Assembly: GCA_023014335.1 (NCBI GenBank)
Contig: JAECYW010000002.1
Location: 744,001-808,000, forward strand
From: Galerina marginata
Lineage: Eukaryota > Basidiomycota > Agaricomycetes > Agaricales > Galerinaceae
Length of the DNA: 64,000 nt
Reading direction: 5' to 3'
The position numbers were made by a program, and so were the translations under genes. Shown here piece by piece: positions 51,093 to 63,302 of this stretch. Positions within the stretch are counted from its first letter, which is position 1. Each line of letters begins with the position of its first letter. The notes beneath the pieces are model-generated. The model searched no databases and had not been told where the DNA came from. It worked only from the letters and a program-made list of their open reading frames with translations.

Positions 51093-53438
51093 ATGGACTC
51101 GGGTCCTACACTAAAGCCAAAGGTCGGTTGTCTTGACTTAAATGCAACTGTAAATTGAACGATATCCAGGTCACTGTGAAATTGAACTACGACAACTCAT
51201 CGCCTGCGAGACCAGCTGCACAGACCCATATACCCTCAAGACCCGCGTCGCCTGTCAAACTCTATGCATCCTCGAACAGCCGTGGACGCCACATTCCGGC
51301 CAAAGGCAAAGGTTAACAGCAGTGCCACCACCCGGAAAGTAGGGAACAAGCTCCAGCACGACATCGGGTGAGTTGCTCTCCTGACACCCATATTTCTCCG
51401 CGCTCATTGCCACCAAAGGCAGCACGAGCACCACACCGCGAGCCGGGTCGCCTACAAAGCTAACCCCACGCGTCAAGAAAGCTGTTGTGTCCCCCTACCA
51501 GTCGCTCCACTCTCAGGTCGCCCACGCCTGTCGGGTCCCCGCCTGCTACACCCGACCTGCGAAAGAAGGCGACCTTGCGCACATGAAGATTCGCGCCCTA
51601 GAACATGCCAGCGTATCCCTCCATCATGCAGCTTCCTTCTCCTCGTTTCACCCCTCGTCATCTTCCGTCGTTTCCTCCGGGTCCGGATCGGTGTCTGCAA
51701 CGGCTTCGCCAAGGCTGATGCCATCGAAATCAGTCCTGGGTCTATCAGAACGCGGCCAGACCAGTTCCCCGACGCTGCGTATCCGCTCCAAAGTGTCCAA
51801 CCTCGCCAAAGCAGCCGCAGAGTCGTCTCCAACAGCTTCTTCGCCTGGAAGCTCAGTCAGTCCTCCTCTATTCCCCTCTGCGCGTCTTGCGAACCCACCA
51901 CGTACACGCGCTCCGTCGACTTCGTCTGCCGTTGGCCAGCAGCAGAAGCCAGCAGCAGCTCTCCCCGCCGCCCCCAACGAGCCCACCGCCCCAGTTCTAC
52001 CCCATCACCACAGCCGTCCCCGCCGCCAACCCGCACAGGTTCGCGAGCAACCGACCCCCAGCAGCCCGCACCAGCCCGCCAACCGCCCACCATGTCTTCC
52101 AGTCTTTCAGCCAGCCGTCCAGCGCCACCTTACTCTCAGACCAAGGGTCGTCAAGCTCCTCCAACAGACCCCGGTCTGCGAGTGCATTCCTAAACTTGAA
52201 CGGAACGGGTACGGCCACGGCTAAAGTCGACCCAGCGTCGATACCCCTCCCACCGCACTCGCCGCCTGCCTCGGCCGTGTCGTTCTCCTCGCGGTCGTCG
52301 GTGTCGCGGTCCTCAGCGAGTGTGTCGTATTTAGGGCCTGCGATCGGGACGGAGTCGCCTTCTACTGATGGAGGGAGTCAGCGTGGGGTGTCTGCGAAGC
52401 AGCAACAACAGCAACAGCAGAGTACCCCAGATAACCTGCGAGCGACGCTGGACAACCTCATGCAGTACACCTCCGGGCTTGCAGACGACGACGAGGGCGA
52501 TAGCGGACACGACCGAGAAACGGACGGAGAGCTGGTCGGCGCGGAGGAGCATAAAGTGAAAGCTGCCGCCAAGTCAAATCGTAAGGTATGTATTTTATTG
52601 TTAATGCGAACTACGTTCCGTCTATCGCCTTTCTGCTCTATCTACCTATCTCACTATATTCCCCCCTACACAGATCGCCGACCTCGAGATCACGAACCGC
52701 TCCCTCCTCGCCATCAACGCGTCGCTCGAAGCCACCAAACACCGGCAGGCTAAAGAGATCCACGAGCTCCGGAGAAAACTGCGCGAGTCGCGTCTTATCC
52801 TTCCGCCGCGCGCGTATAGGGACGTCAAGTCGTCCCTTGGCCCTGCCGAGCTGGAGGACGACGAAGAGGACGTGGATGACGATGATGATGACGAGGAGGA
52901 GGAGGAGGAGGGTGGCGGTGGCGGTGGAGACGAGGGTGTCGATGGAGATGTGAGTGGGAAAGGAGGAAAGGGAAAGGGAAAAGGAAAAGGAGACGAGATA
53001 TATAAGAGAGTGAAAGTGATGCTCGATGCGCTGCTCAAGACTGGCCAGGCGGCGCTGGAGCGGCAGGTGAAGGACTTCCCCGAGGGCGGGAGGGGCGCGG
53101 CGAAGGTGCTGTCGCCGGAGGAGCTGAAGGACTGGCGGGGCACGAATGGGATCGAGCAGGATAACGAGCATGAGCATGAGCACGACGAACACGACACGGC
53201 GCTGGACAACAACGGCCTGGAGCCTGAATCTCGCACGCAGGATGGACAGGAAGGACGAGGACAAGAAGGCGACGACTACGGACATATACCCCGGACTGAT
53301 AAAGACGAAGAAGGAGACCACGATGTAGGCAACGACACGATCACCTCTGAGGACGAGGTGGAGGCGATGACGATCCCGGCGTTTTCGCCGCCCTCGAGTC
53401 CGCCTCCGCCGCCTATACTCATCACGCAGCCCAGCTGA
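51093..53438 (+). CDS. Ser/Pro-rich protein with a short coiled coil and acidic tail
   Basis: I do not recognise a named family. The start at 51093 gives MDSGPTLKPK, then after an intron VTVKLNYDNSSPARPAAQTH. A long Ser/Pro/Gln-rich, probably disordered part follows (SPPPPTSPPPQFYPITT, a Gln run near 52400). The conserved-looking core is NLRATLDNLMQYTSGLADDD and, after an intron at about 52585-52673, IADLEITNRSLLAINASLEA and HRQAKEIHELRRKLRESRL, which forms a coiled coil. The last exon continues through an Asp/Glu run and a Gly/Lys-rich linker to VKVMLDALLKTGQAALERQV and ends at 53438. The frame seems to change near 51290 and near 51958, each fitting one extra base, so the first third is uncertain in detail. 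The GC-rich minus-strand frames here are shadows. Confidence 0.6.
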
Positions 53439-54001
53439 ACTGGACTGGACTGGGGGCGCTATAATATAAACCTTCAGTTCGAGGACACTCTGACGGAACG
53501 GACGGACGGAAGTCGGTTTTAATTTTTTATGATTACCTAGCCAAGGACACCCCCGACGACGGAAAATACTTAGACTCCACTTATTTAGATACCTCCGGTT
53601 CATTATTTTCGTCGGGTGGGCTGCATTGGTTTTACTATGTAGCTAGCCAAGTTCTTTCCTTACGAGACCAGCGACGTGCTTCATTCTCCACTCCTAGCTA
53701 TACTCAATATCCACTGCATCACATATCCACAAACCACTCATCGCATCCAACCATGATCGTCCCATCCCGCTCTGCATCGTTTATCCATGTGCCTTCTATA
53801 CATACAGCACACAATAAATAATATCATTCTCCTATGTAGATCTCAACTTCAACTGTCCATGCATGTGTTCATTACAAAGAAAGCTATGTATTTCCATAAG
53901 ATGAGCCAAGTACTAAGTGCGTAAGATGCTTCCTTCCTTTTGCTTCAAAAATAAAAACACCACAGAAAAGCCAGAAGGTGGATGTCAATATTCAATATTG
54001 A
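53439..54001. other. Intergenic between convergent genes
   Basis: A 563-bp gap between the 3' ends of the Ser/Pro-rich gene and myosin I. It is AT-rich in its right half. No gene or repeat seen. Confidence 0.5.
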
Positions 54002-57000
54002 TCACTCTTGCATCCTCTGAGCACGTTTAGCCAGCTAAAAAAATCGGTTTGTTAGAAAAGGATAATCAATGCCAAGCTTAAATACTCACAGCTGCAGCAA
54101 GATCAACTTGACCAGGAGCAGTGGCCGGTTTCCCCACTGATTTGAACATGACCAGGCGCAGCAGGAGTAGGTCCTCGGAGCAGCCGGAATCGGAGGCTTC
54201 CCCCCGACCTTGGGCGGCGCCGGAGCAGCAGGCCTTCCCACCGACCGCGGGTGGCTTGGGCTTGGACACAACCGGCGGTGGTGGTTTCGACGCCAACGAG
54301 CTCGAAGGACGCGAGTTAGCAGGCGAGTCGTCCGTAGCTCGACGGTGCTGCTGCTTTCTTCCACTGGCGTAGCGGATCCATTGGCAGAGGCCATGCCAGG
54401 GAACACGGAGACGGGTTTGGCGTTCACGTTCGCTGTGACCGATGCCTGAGGAGTAGGTCTTCGGCGCCGGTGCCTTTCGTGGAGGCGGCGGCGGGGCAGC
54501 ATGAGCAGCAGGTTCGGGAGCCACGAGCTCTAGATAATTGTTCGGGTGCCCATCCCTCGGCGCCGTTCTTCTTCACGAGCCACCAGCCGTTGTCATCCTT
54601 CTCTACCAACTCGACGATGTCGTCCTTCTTCAAAGACATCTCTCCCTCCTGTCCTTCGAAGGCAAATTTGGCTTTATACCGCGGCACTTCTGGTTGTCTG
54701 GGCGGAGGTGGAGGCGGTGGCGGTGGGGCGACATTACGTGGTGGTGCAGGAGGTGGAGGCTTGGTCCTGCTAGTCGCTGTTGCTGCGGGTGTTGACGTCG
54801 ACGCAGGAGGGAGCGGTGGAGTTGGTTTGTTGGCACCTGTCGTTGTGTGACCAGGAAGAGGCTGGGCTGCAGGTTTAGGTCTCGAAGCTTGGGGTTTTTT
54901 CTGCTCGAGAACAAAAACAATGAATTGGCTTCTCCTGCCATAGAGAGAGAGAGAGAGAGAGAAAGATACATACGTCAGGACCGCCTGCTCTTAACAGTTT
55001 ACCTTGTGTGATTGGCCGAACAACGCCTGGCTTTCTCTTTGCAGGTGGTCGCGACAGGCTACTAGGTGGTTCTCCCGATGGTACATGGACGGTATGACTC
55101 TTGTAGAGGTCGTTTCGAGGTACAGTCTCATCCTTAATAAACTTGATCTGGGCTCGTTTGTCTTTCTTCTTGGCATAATCCACCCTAACGTAAGGTTGAA
55201 CACTGTTATATGATCTATAATTTATTCAGCTTACATTGGACCAATGAGAAGGTTAATATTGGACTGTGTGAGCTTGACGAGTTGCGTTACCAGCTCCGTC
55301 TTGAAGACGCAGCTGATAATGGGGTCGCCTTCTTCGGAGGCGTTGGCATTGATCGCCTGTTTTCGAGGACTTAGACAGTGTTAGAAAGAGAAACAGGCAT
55401 ACACACTATCCAGTCATCCCGGAGGTTCGACATTGATAAACTCTTGATGGTGACGAGAGGTATCTTCCTTTCCAGAGTCAGACCACCATTTTCAGTGATG
55501 ACGGCAATATGGACTGCTTTCGCAGTCTAGTTCATTTCTCAAGTCAAGGAAAGATACGAATCATCATTGATATAAGACTCACCACTACAAGGAAACGTGG
55601 GCTTGGTTTGCTCGAACGTCCAAACTTGGAGACAAGCATCTGACAACGCGAGCTGAAAACAACGTCGTCCTCTAAAGAAGACATGAAGCCAGACGAAGGA
55701 TACCAACAATCGAAGTCACTCACTGCCAATGCCACAAGCAGTACCCAGTTCTTCGCCGAAAGCACTTTTCCCGTTGATGTCGAGATAATCGCCCATGAAC
55801 CTTCGATAACTGAGCAAACTAAATCTTCTGCGTTCTTTGCGGCCTGCGAGTAGCTGATGTCCGTAATCGCGTATTTGTGCGTAGGCAAGTCCTTCCTTGT
55901 TGTTCTTCCAGAACCGCTGTATACGTCGGGCACACTCGTGCCTGTACCGCATATAGTTTCTCCACGCTCGTTGGATACGTCCAGCCATATTGTGCCAGTA
56001 TCGGTCTCGCATCGTCTCCAGAGCAAACAGCTGTGACATTAATCGTCAGTTTTGACATTTAGAGACAACAGAAGTGCCATTTACAGTCTCTGGGTTCTTG
56101 ATGAACGCTTTGGTAACACCCATCTGCCATTCTTCTTTCGCAATACCAGTGTCTTTGAGAATCTGCTCGCATCCTGACTTCGAAGTTCCTGACCAGGTGT
56201 ACTCTCCTGCATATGACGTATTGGGAGACAACAGATAGAATCGTTCAACCATCTTCTCGAATGTATTTCTGTAGGCAAAACCAGCTCGGCGCACACGAAT
56301 GTTCTCCTGTAAACCGAGGTATTTAATTTGATGTAGAATAGCCTTAGAATCGTATTCTGTCGGACTTCGATTTTGATTGGGTTTGATGGTACGAATGTAA
56401 GACGGTTGTGCTTTCATTAGGTTCTCCACCAGAGCGCCTGCCGATTGCTGTTGAAAGTTCAGAATGAACTGAGAAAACGGGAAAGTAGATTACACACTTT
56501 AATTCTGTCGCCAGCAGTTGGAGGTCTCTTCTTGCTGTTGGGATCGACACGATCGGGGAACAATGTTTGTAAGAAAGAATTTCCGCTGCTTGCAACGAGG
56601 TCGAGCAGATCTTTGATCAGAGAGTCCTTGTTCTTGTCAGTCATTCCAGCAACGTTGTACATCACGTCTCCAGCATAGTGGCGGACCAAGAACTGAGCAC
56701 CACGGGCCTCGAAGTGGGGATTCGAGGAGAGCACGGAAGTTCGTTGCACAAAACTGTTGTCGGCAGCTGCGGGATCTGCGTGTGCCGTCGCACAAGCGTC
56801 GTTGAGAGCGGCGAAAATGCCAGGAGGTCGCTTTTCTTCGATGAGGTCACACACAATCTTGTTATTGAAGTACTTGATCGGTGTCCATTTAATTTGTTCC
56901 CGAACGTACTCCTCTTGTTCCGTCTTTAACGTGAGCTCAATAAAAATCTGCTGTAATTTCTCGTTGACGTAGTTGATGCAGAGTTGCTCGAACGAGTTGT

Positions 57001-58667
57001 CCTAGAAACGGTTCCAGGAGTCCATTTAGATTGCATGAAAGAATGGAACTGACCTCGAAAATTTCGAAGCCAAAAATGTCCTACGATTCATGAGTAACAT
57101 CTACATAAAAATTGTAGGACTCTCTTACCAGAATGCCAATAATTTGAGAATGTGCAGAGCGCGTCTTCATCGATACATTGACTCTAGACACGATCCATTC
57201 GAATAGATTGTTATAGATGGCTTTTGCAAGAGCGTCGCGGCCAGATGTTGCCTGCGCAGGATTTAACGGCACGTCGTATATTGATCCTCTCCTTCCGCCT
57301 CTCTGAGTTTCCATGACACGTGTCGTGAGGGCCTTCTGAACTTGCTCAGCGTCGACCTCCATGAGATATGCAACGAAATCCGTCACTCCGGTGTCGGTAA
57401 TTGTGGAGTTACCGTCCTCCATATCCTGGAATTGGACGTTGCCAAGCCACAGAATGACAGCGAGCATCTTGAAGATCTCGTGCTGTTCTTCTGCGCTCAA
57501 GCCAATTACTTGCATAGCTTTCTAGAGGTAAGAGTTTAGGTCAGGCGGACGGAAGAGCAGGAATGAGAAGTACAATGGTATCATGGTAGTCTTTGGTATC
57601 ATCTATATCTGAAACTGTCAGGCAGTTGCTCATACTGGTGTAAGCATATGCTTCAGGGCCTTGTAGCCCGAATGCCTCTGTCTAATCGTTAATAAAAAGT
57701 TTAAAGTAAGACAGAAAGCTAGCTTGCCCCTTTCGTCATCAGAAGCGGCCTTCGTAAATTGATAGAAGATGTGGAAATTGCGCTCGTTCTCGACTTGCCC
57801 TACGACTCGACCCTTCTCCAGAAGGTAGTTGGTAATTTGGGCTCCTACGGGTTCGCCTCTGTCGTTGAACATAATTTCCAGGTATTTTCCCTTCGATCAA
57901 ATGAGCGCAGGATCTTAAAAAAGTAGACAAGACCGTCACTCACATGCCGACTAGAATTGTTATTCCGCAGGGTCTTTGCACATCCGAAACTTTCCAACAA
58001 AGGATTGGTAGCCAGTACCATGTCCTTGATCTCCTGGATGCTGCTGTCCTGTCCACCAGAAACCGCCGCAATGTACTGCATGATTCTCTTCGCAGCTTCA
58101 GTCTTCCCCGCGCCAGATTCCCCAGAGATAATGACACATTGATTCTCGTGGTAGGCGTTCATGTTATAATACGCGCTTTCTGCAATTCCAAAGACGTGTG
58201 GTGGAACTTCTAGTCTGTTTTTCCCTCTGTATTTCTTTAAAATTTCATCGGTATATATTCCAAGATCTGCGGAAGGCCAGAGTAAGCTTATGACGAAAGG
58301 GGGAGGTTCGTATGATACCTTTGAAAGGATTGACCGATATCAGGACAGCGCCGATATACGTATAGATCTCCGCGTTCGTCCACCGCTTTTGGAGGTTATC
58401 GTTGATACTTTCGTTGCTGATCGTGGTCAACAGCGTCATATCTGATACCCCAACCTGCTTCTTCTTGAAGCCCTCTTTCCAATCCGCCTGTTGACAATGG
58501 GATTAGGGGAGTCTTTCTGGGAAGTAATTTTACGCACCTTTGCAACCTTGGTCTGCCCGCCAGACTTCTTTGCGGCAGGAGTCACCTTCTTTCCAGCCTT
58601 CTTCGATGGAGCCTGTAAAAGTCGTTAAACCTCTGGGCATTGGTGTGTACGAAGTGTAGCATACCAT
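54002..58667 (-). CDS. MYO1: Class I myosin
   Basis: An actin motor for endocytosis at cortical patches. The first exon is only the ATG at 58667, spliced to [19 protein letters not shown]. The motor has P-loop [20 protein letters not shown], switch I NNNSSRHGKY and switch [12 protein letters not shown]. The TEDS-site Ser sits in [11 protein letters not shown], so kinase (PAK type) control is expected. IQ motifs follow ([28 protein letters not shown]), then a TH1 tail ([20 protein letters not shown]), a proline-rich stretch and an SH3 domain ([36 protein letters not shown]). The end is [10 protein letters not shown] at the TGA 54002-54004; I see no acidic DDW end that would bind Arp2/3. In the tail the frame changes about seven times between 54150 and 54545, each fitting one extra base, in GC-rich sequence. 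Confidence 0.93.
54942..54962 (+). repeat. (AG)n microsatellite in a myosin intron
   Basis: 21 nt of pure AG repeat, read as a CT tract on the coding strand, lies within an intron between the TH1 and proline-rich parts of the myosin gene. Confidence 0.8.
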
Positions 58668-58951
58668 GTTGGGATATTTCCTGCCTGGTTATATGGTGTG
58701 GGTATGACGATATCCAAGAGCGTCGAAAGCCTAGAGTACCGGAGGATAAAAGAGAGGAGAAGAAAAATGTAGATAGTAATTCCACTGAGGTTGCTATTAG
58801 CATTACTGACCCTGATTGTGATCGTCGGCTTCTGCCGCGGCCTCTCAATTTCTAAATCAGTCGACATGACGCCGAAGTCATAATTAACACGTCAAAACTG
58901 CCTTGGCTTAACTGGAGCATTCAAAATTCAAATACGCAGTCGGAGGATATT

Positions 58952-61008
58952 TTATTTCTTATCAACCAACACCTTCAGTGCTTCCGCAGCCTGCTGTAGA
59001 ATTGCCGGATCCTTTACTAGGCCATGACCTTGAATCAACTGTGCTAGTGCTCGCAGCAATCCCGACTCCGTGGCTTCTTTGGAAATCTTTTTCCGAACTT
59101 CATTATCCGTGAGGCATTTGAAGACATTGTAGACACATACAACCCCGCGATGAACGAGGCCAGGGTCGGTTTTCAAGGCTTCCTCACCTTGTTTGTTGAG
59201 AACTGAAGGGTCAATGAGCTGCGTCATCAACGTCAAAAAGCGATGCTTCTCGAATTGCAGTGAGACGAGGGCACTGCAAGCCGTGGGCGCCGCAGTCACT
59301 GTGGCCAACGCACCCGAAGCTGCCAGTCGTGTCGGTAAGTCATCCTCGTCCGACAAGGCCAGAAGGACGTGGATTTTATTCGCAGAGTTGGGGAATCCCC
59401 TGAATACCGTTCGAAGGCTTCGTCAGATCCAGCGATGAGGTTGCATATAAGCTCCACCGATGCCCGGCGGATAAGAGTATGTTCTTCCAATAATAAAAGT
59501 TCAACTTTATTCAGGAGACCGTCGGCTTTTGCAATTCGTGCGGCGACATCAGCATTGTGAGAAGCGAGGTTCGTTAATGCCATGATTGCTTCGAAACTTT
59601 GTAGCAGGTTTGATGAAGGGTGTTGCAACAGAATGGAAATGGTCGAATCACATCGTAAATCGCGCCAACGTTCGGTCCAAAAACTTGGACAGGAGATGAA
59701 GTAATGGCCAGTTTTGCAAGGGCTTGGACGGCTTCGAGGTCCATTGGAGACAAAGTAGCAGTTGATTGCTGCCTTCCAGCTCCTTCGGAATGGCTTGATA
59801 GCGCCTGCTGGATGACGGTATGCAACACCTTCGCACCTCCTGCCTGGAGCACCTTCCCTCTGTTCTCCTTCTCTTCGACTATGCTCAAGAGGCATTTCCC
59901 AACATTGAGTCTGACTCCAGGAGACTCCGTCAAGGCGATCGCTGAGGGAAACGCAGATAGGACGCCAGATGCAATGAGCAAACAAATTCGAGCTTTGACA
60001 TGATCATCGTCGTTTAGTAATGTGTTTGCCTCTTCGGCTTCTGACAAGCCTTTGCCGGCTTTTGTCATTCGCTTCAATTTTTCCACCTGTCTCTGTTCCT
60101 CGGTAAGACGAGGACGGAAACTGGCCAGGTTGCAGATTATGAGGATGACACCGAAGATCAAGGTTGCATTTAGATCCGCTTGTTTTGTGGATGCTCCACC
60201 TTTCTGGGTAGGAATTAGGGAAACCAATTTCTTGAGGAAGGTCGAGTTCCTCGTAAGGGTCTCCTTTATAATTGGGTCGGTGCTGAGATAGGCGAGGCCT
60301 TCTACAGCATCGGCATAGGATGCACTTTGTCCAGAGACAATTGTGTTAACCAATTTCTCGGCTAATTCGTCCGTCTGACTGTCTCGAACTTCAGGTGTGC
60401 CACTCTCTGGGTTGTCGGTGGCGGATCCTTTGGTGAATTTTATGAGTGCAACGGCGGCGGCGCTTTGCAGCACGCCGTCGGTTGCTTGGCGAGACTTGAA
60501 CTCTAACCAGCGTACGATTTGTGGTGTAATGATCGCTCTACAGGTCTTATGCCCGCATGCCTGACCAAGTAGATGTGCGACTTCTTGACTGAGGATGTCG
60601 GAAGGCGAAAGATCAACCGCGTCCATCATATTTTCGACCAGTCCATCCTCAGCAAAAATTGAAGAAGCGGCCTGAACATCGACTTGAAAGAGGGCAGTCA
60701 GGAAAGATATTCCGGTCATAAGGGATGTTTCGTTAGTTTCACCCAGATATTGAAGGGTAGTTGGACCGAACGCGTTCACAATAACCTTGGTTGTAATTCC
60801 TGTATCCTTTCCCTTCCCTCGAACTCCTTGACAAAATGCAGATAGGACTACATAGGCTTTTGCTCGTATTGCCGACGCATCTGGTCTGGTGGATAGAAAT
60901 AGGGATGTTAAACAAGTAATTTCATCTGGAAGGAGGTTATAGCCCGGTGATGTCTGCGACTTTTTTGAGAATTTTGTTCAGTGTTTCGTCGGCATCGTTT
61001 GCAGCCAT
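58952..61008 (-). CDS. SHE4: UNC-45/CRO1/She4-like myosin chaperone
   Basis: An armadillo-type UCS protein that folds and stabilises myosin motor heads; yeast She4 acts on type I and type V myosins. It seems intronless, about 685 residues. From 61008 it reads MAANDADETLNKILKKVADI, then YNLLPDEITCLTSLFLS and ASAIRAKAYVVLSAFCQGVR. The central UNC-45 domain follows: NATLIFGVILIICNLASFRP before RLTEEQRQVEKLKRMTKAGK, and DHVKARICLLIASGVLSAFP. The UCS part has SFEAIMALTNLASHNADVAA and RRASVELICNLIAGSDEAFE. The end KVLVDKK is at 58952. The frame changes near 60943 (one extra base), and near 59638 and 59395 (each as one base missing or two extra). The myosin I gene starts 285 bp downstream of its stop, on the same strand. 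Confidence 0.85.
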
Positions 61009-61168
61009 GATAGATAAAGCTCTGTCAGGGATGGGCTGCTTGAAAGCGAAAAGATGCATGCCGTGTTGTGTCGTGGTAGGAAAAGGAAATTGATAGTGAT
61101 CGAGATTCGAGAAGACCTTGGGGCACGTTTTCGGATAATTTCAGATCCTTTATTTCCTCCTCCTCATC

Positions 61169-63083
61169 ATGAGCACCTTCAAAATTCCAAAAGGCGAACA
61201 AAAATCAAGAGATCTTGGAGTGCAGTCAGGGGATCAGGTACTCGTTAGACTGCCCAATGGTGATGTGAAGAGCGTGAAGGTTGAGGAAAATGCGTGCGGA
61301 CGAGACAACCTTTTGTTGTTCGGTGTACTAACTTCGCTTTCAGAAACGTTGTAATTGCAAAATTCGGCACATTCCACGCGAATGAGCTCATCGGGCAACC
61401 CTATGGCCTTACATACGAGATTGTGGACAAAAAGCTCAAATACCTCCCTCCGCGAACGCTCGATGAAGTCGGTATGGAACGGATATCTTCCGATTGACGC
61501 CCATATTCATATCTGAATCCCACAGAGGATACCGATGCCACAAACGAATTAATCAATGATGGAGAATTTGTGCAACCTCTAACTGTGGATGAAATTCAGA
61601 CTTTGAAACGAGCTGGCGTCCATGCATCGGTAAGCCGCCAATTTTATCTGGCTTCCATTATTTTTTTCACTTCAACGCCGTAGTAATCAGATTTCTCCTT
61701 GACCATCAGGATATTATCAAAAAGCAAATTGAGCAACATGCAAACTACTCTCTGAAGACGGAGTATAGCAAGGATAAATATAAAAAGCGAAAAGAGGCAA
61801 AGTAAGCCCTTCAATTTTTGTATGCAGCACTTTCTGATACTGGGTGTCCACTAGGTACTCGAAAGTCTTTACGACTATTGAGCCAACGCTGTTCAATGTT
61901 TGCGAATATTGGTGGCTCAAAGACCAAACTCGGTTACGTGACCTACGAGTGGATTCATTGTCCCAAATGCTGAATATGGCTAATATTCGACCTGGAGGAC
62001 GACATCTCGCGGTGGATGACGCTTCCGGCCTGCTTGTCGCGGGAATTCTAGAGAGGATGGGAGGTTGGTTTGGAAAGTCAGGCCTTTCTTTGTTTACCAA
62101 ATTAACAGCAATGTGCAGGACAAGGGAAACTGATCACAATCTGTCATACCGATTCCCCTCCTGCGTACCCCATCGTTGGGCAAATGAATTTCGATCCGTC
62201 AATAATAGACGTCCTAATATCTCTCAATTGGGCAACGGCTGAAGAGGACTACGTCCCTAGTGCGTAGCTGAACGACAAAAAAAATTGCATGTAGTGTCTG
62301 ACCTTTCTAATAGTTCTTCCACCATCCGAAGCCCCTGACGGCCAGGTCAAGTCAGACCGCCAAAAATACAGGCTAAACAAAAGGAAGGCTATTTCAGACC
62401 TTCTTCTGAATACTCGAGAAGAGCTCTTCTCTGGAGAGTTTGAAAGGTGTGTATAAGTCCACGTTTGACTTAATCTTACATTTACCATATAACGATAGTC
62501 TTGTAATCTCAACCGAGTACGACCCATTTTCTATCATAGAAAGGCTATCCCCATATCTTGCTGGTTCAGCGTCCATCGTGATACATAGCCCGTATTCTGA
62601 GGTATCTCGCGCGTTTTATTCTGATAGGGGTATTGTTATCTGACTGGTTTTAGGTTGTTGTTGACCTGCAAGCCAAGATGCGCAACATCCCTCAATACCT
62701 TTGTCCAACAGTCACAGAAGCATGGCTGAGACGATATCAGGTTTGTTCTTCCAACCTTGATTGAAAGACTGCATTGGTGATAATTTTTATTTACTTAGGT
62801 GCTGCCTGGTCGAACACACCCAATGATGGCTATGTCTGGTTCTGGAGGGTTTATCCTGCAAGCTATCAAAATGTAAACATCTCTCAATTCCTTTTTAAAC
62901 CACCCGCCCTAAATTGACCATCTCAGTTATGATGATCCCACTGCTGAGGCCGCTTTGATACAACGACGACAAAGACCCAAGAAGGCAAAGCAAGACACCC
63001 CAGCTGCCAAACCTCCTACAAATTCTGAAGAGGGTCCACCTCAACCAGCTGATACGGAAATGGAAAGCGCTGATACTAGCTAG
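61169..63083 (+). CDS. TRM6: tRNA (adenine58-N1)-methyltransferase non-catalytic subunit Trm6 (Gcd10)
   Basis: Partner of the catalytic subunit Trm61; together they make m1A58 in tRNA, which stabilises initiator tRNA. From 61169 it reads MSTFKIPKGEQKSRDLGVQS and VRLPNGDVKSVKVEEN. After an intron come VVIAKFGTFHANELIGQPYG and LTYEIVDKKLKYLPPRTLDE. A helical part (VQPLTVDEIQTLKRAGVHAS, DIIKKQIEQHANYSLKTEYS, KYKKRKEAK) leads to the Rossmann-like half without a cofactor motif: LFNVCEYWWLKDQTRLRDLR, MLNMANIRPGGRHLAVDDAS, GLLVAGILERMGG. The end has YPRRQR-like basic residues (QRRQRPKKAKQD) and the TAG at 63081-63083. About eight introns; all frames are clean. It is divergent from the UNC-45 gene, with 160 bp between starts. 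Confidence 0.92.
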
Positions 63084-63302
63084 AATTACTGTTGCGAGGA
63101 GTACTATACAGCAACACATTACAGGCAGGGGTTACAGAGGGTCATAATGTGGCATAGCGAGGTATCGTCAAAGCAGAGTCCTTCCCGATGGCTTGTAGAG
63201 GCATAGGAATGGGTATATTTCAAGCATTCCCAGCTTCTGGGAACAAAGCAGCAAAAAGCTAATCAAGATAGAATCAATATAAGGGATGTTGAAAAACGGT
63301 CT

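Noticed and set aside
52638..53603. Long minus-strand frame of 321 codons opposite the Ser/Pro-rich gene
   Set aside because: It lies in GC-rich sequence antisense to a frame with a coiled coil and clean splicing. Its composition (Arg, Leu, Ser runs) is typical of a shadow.
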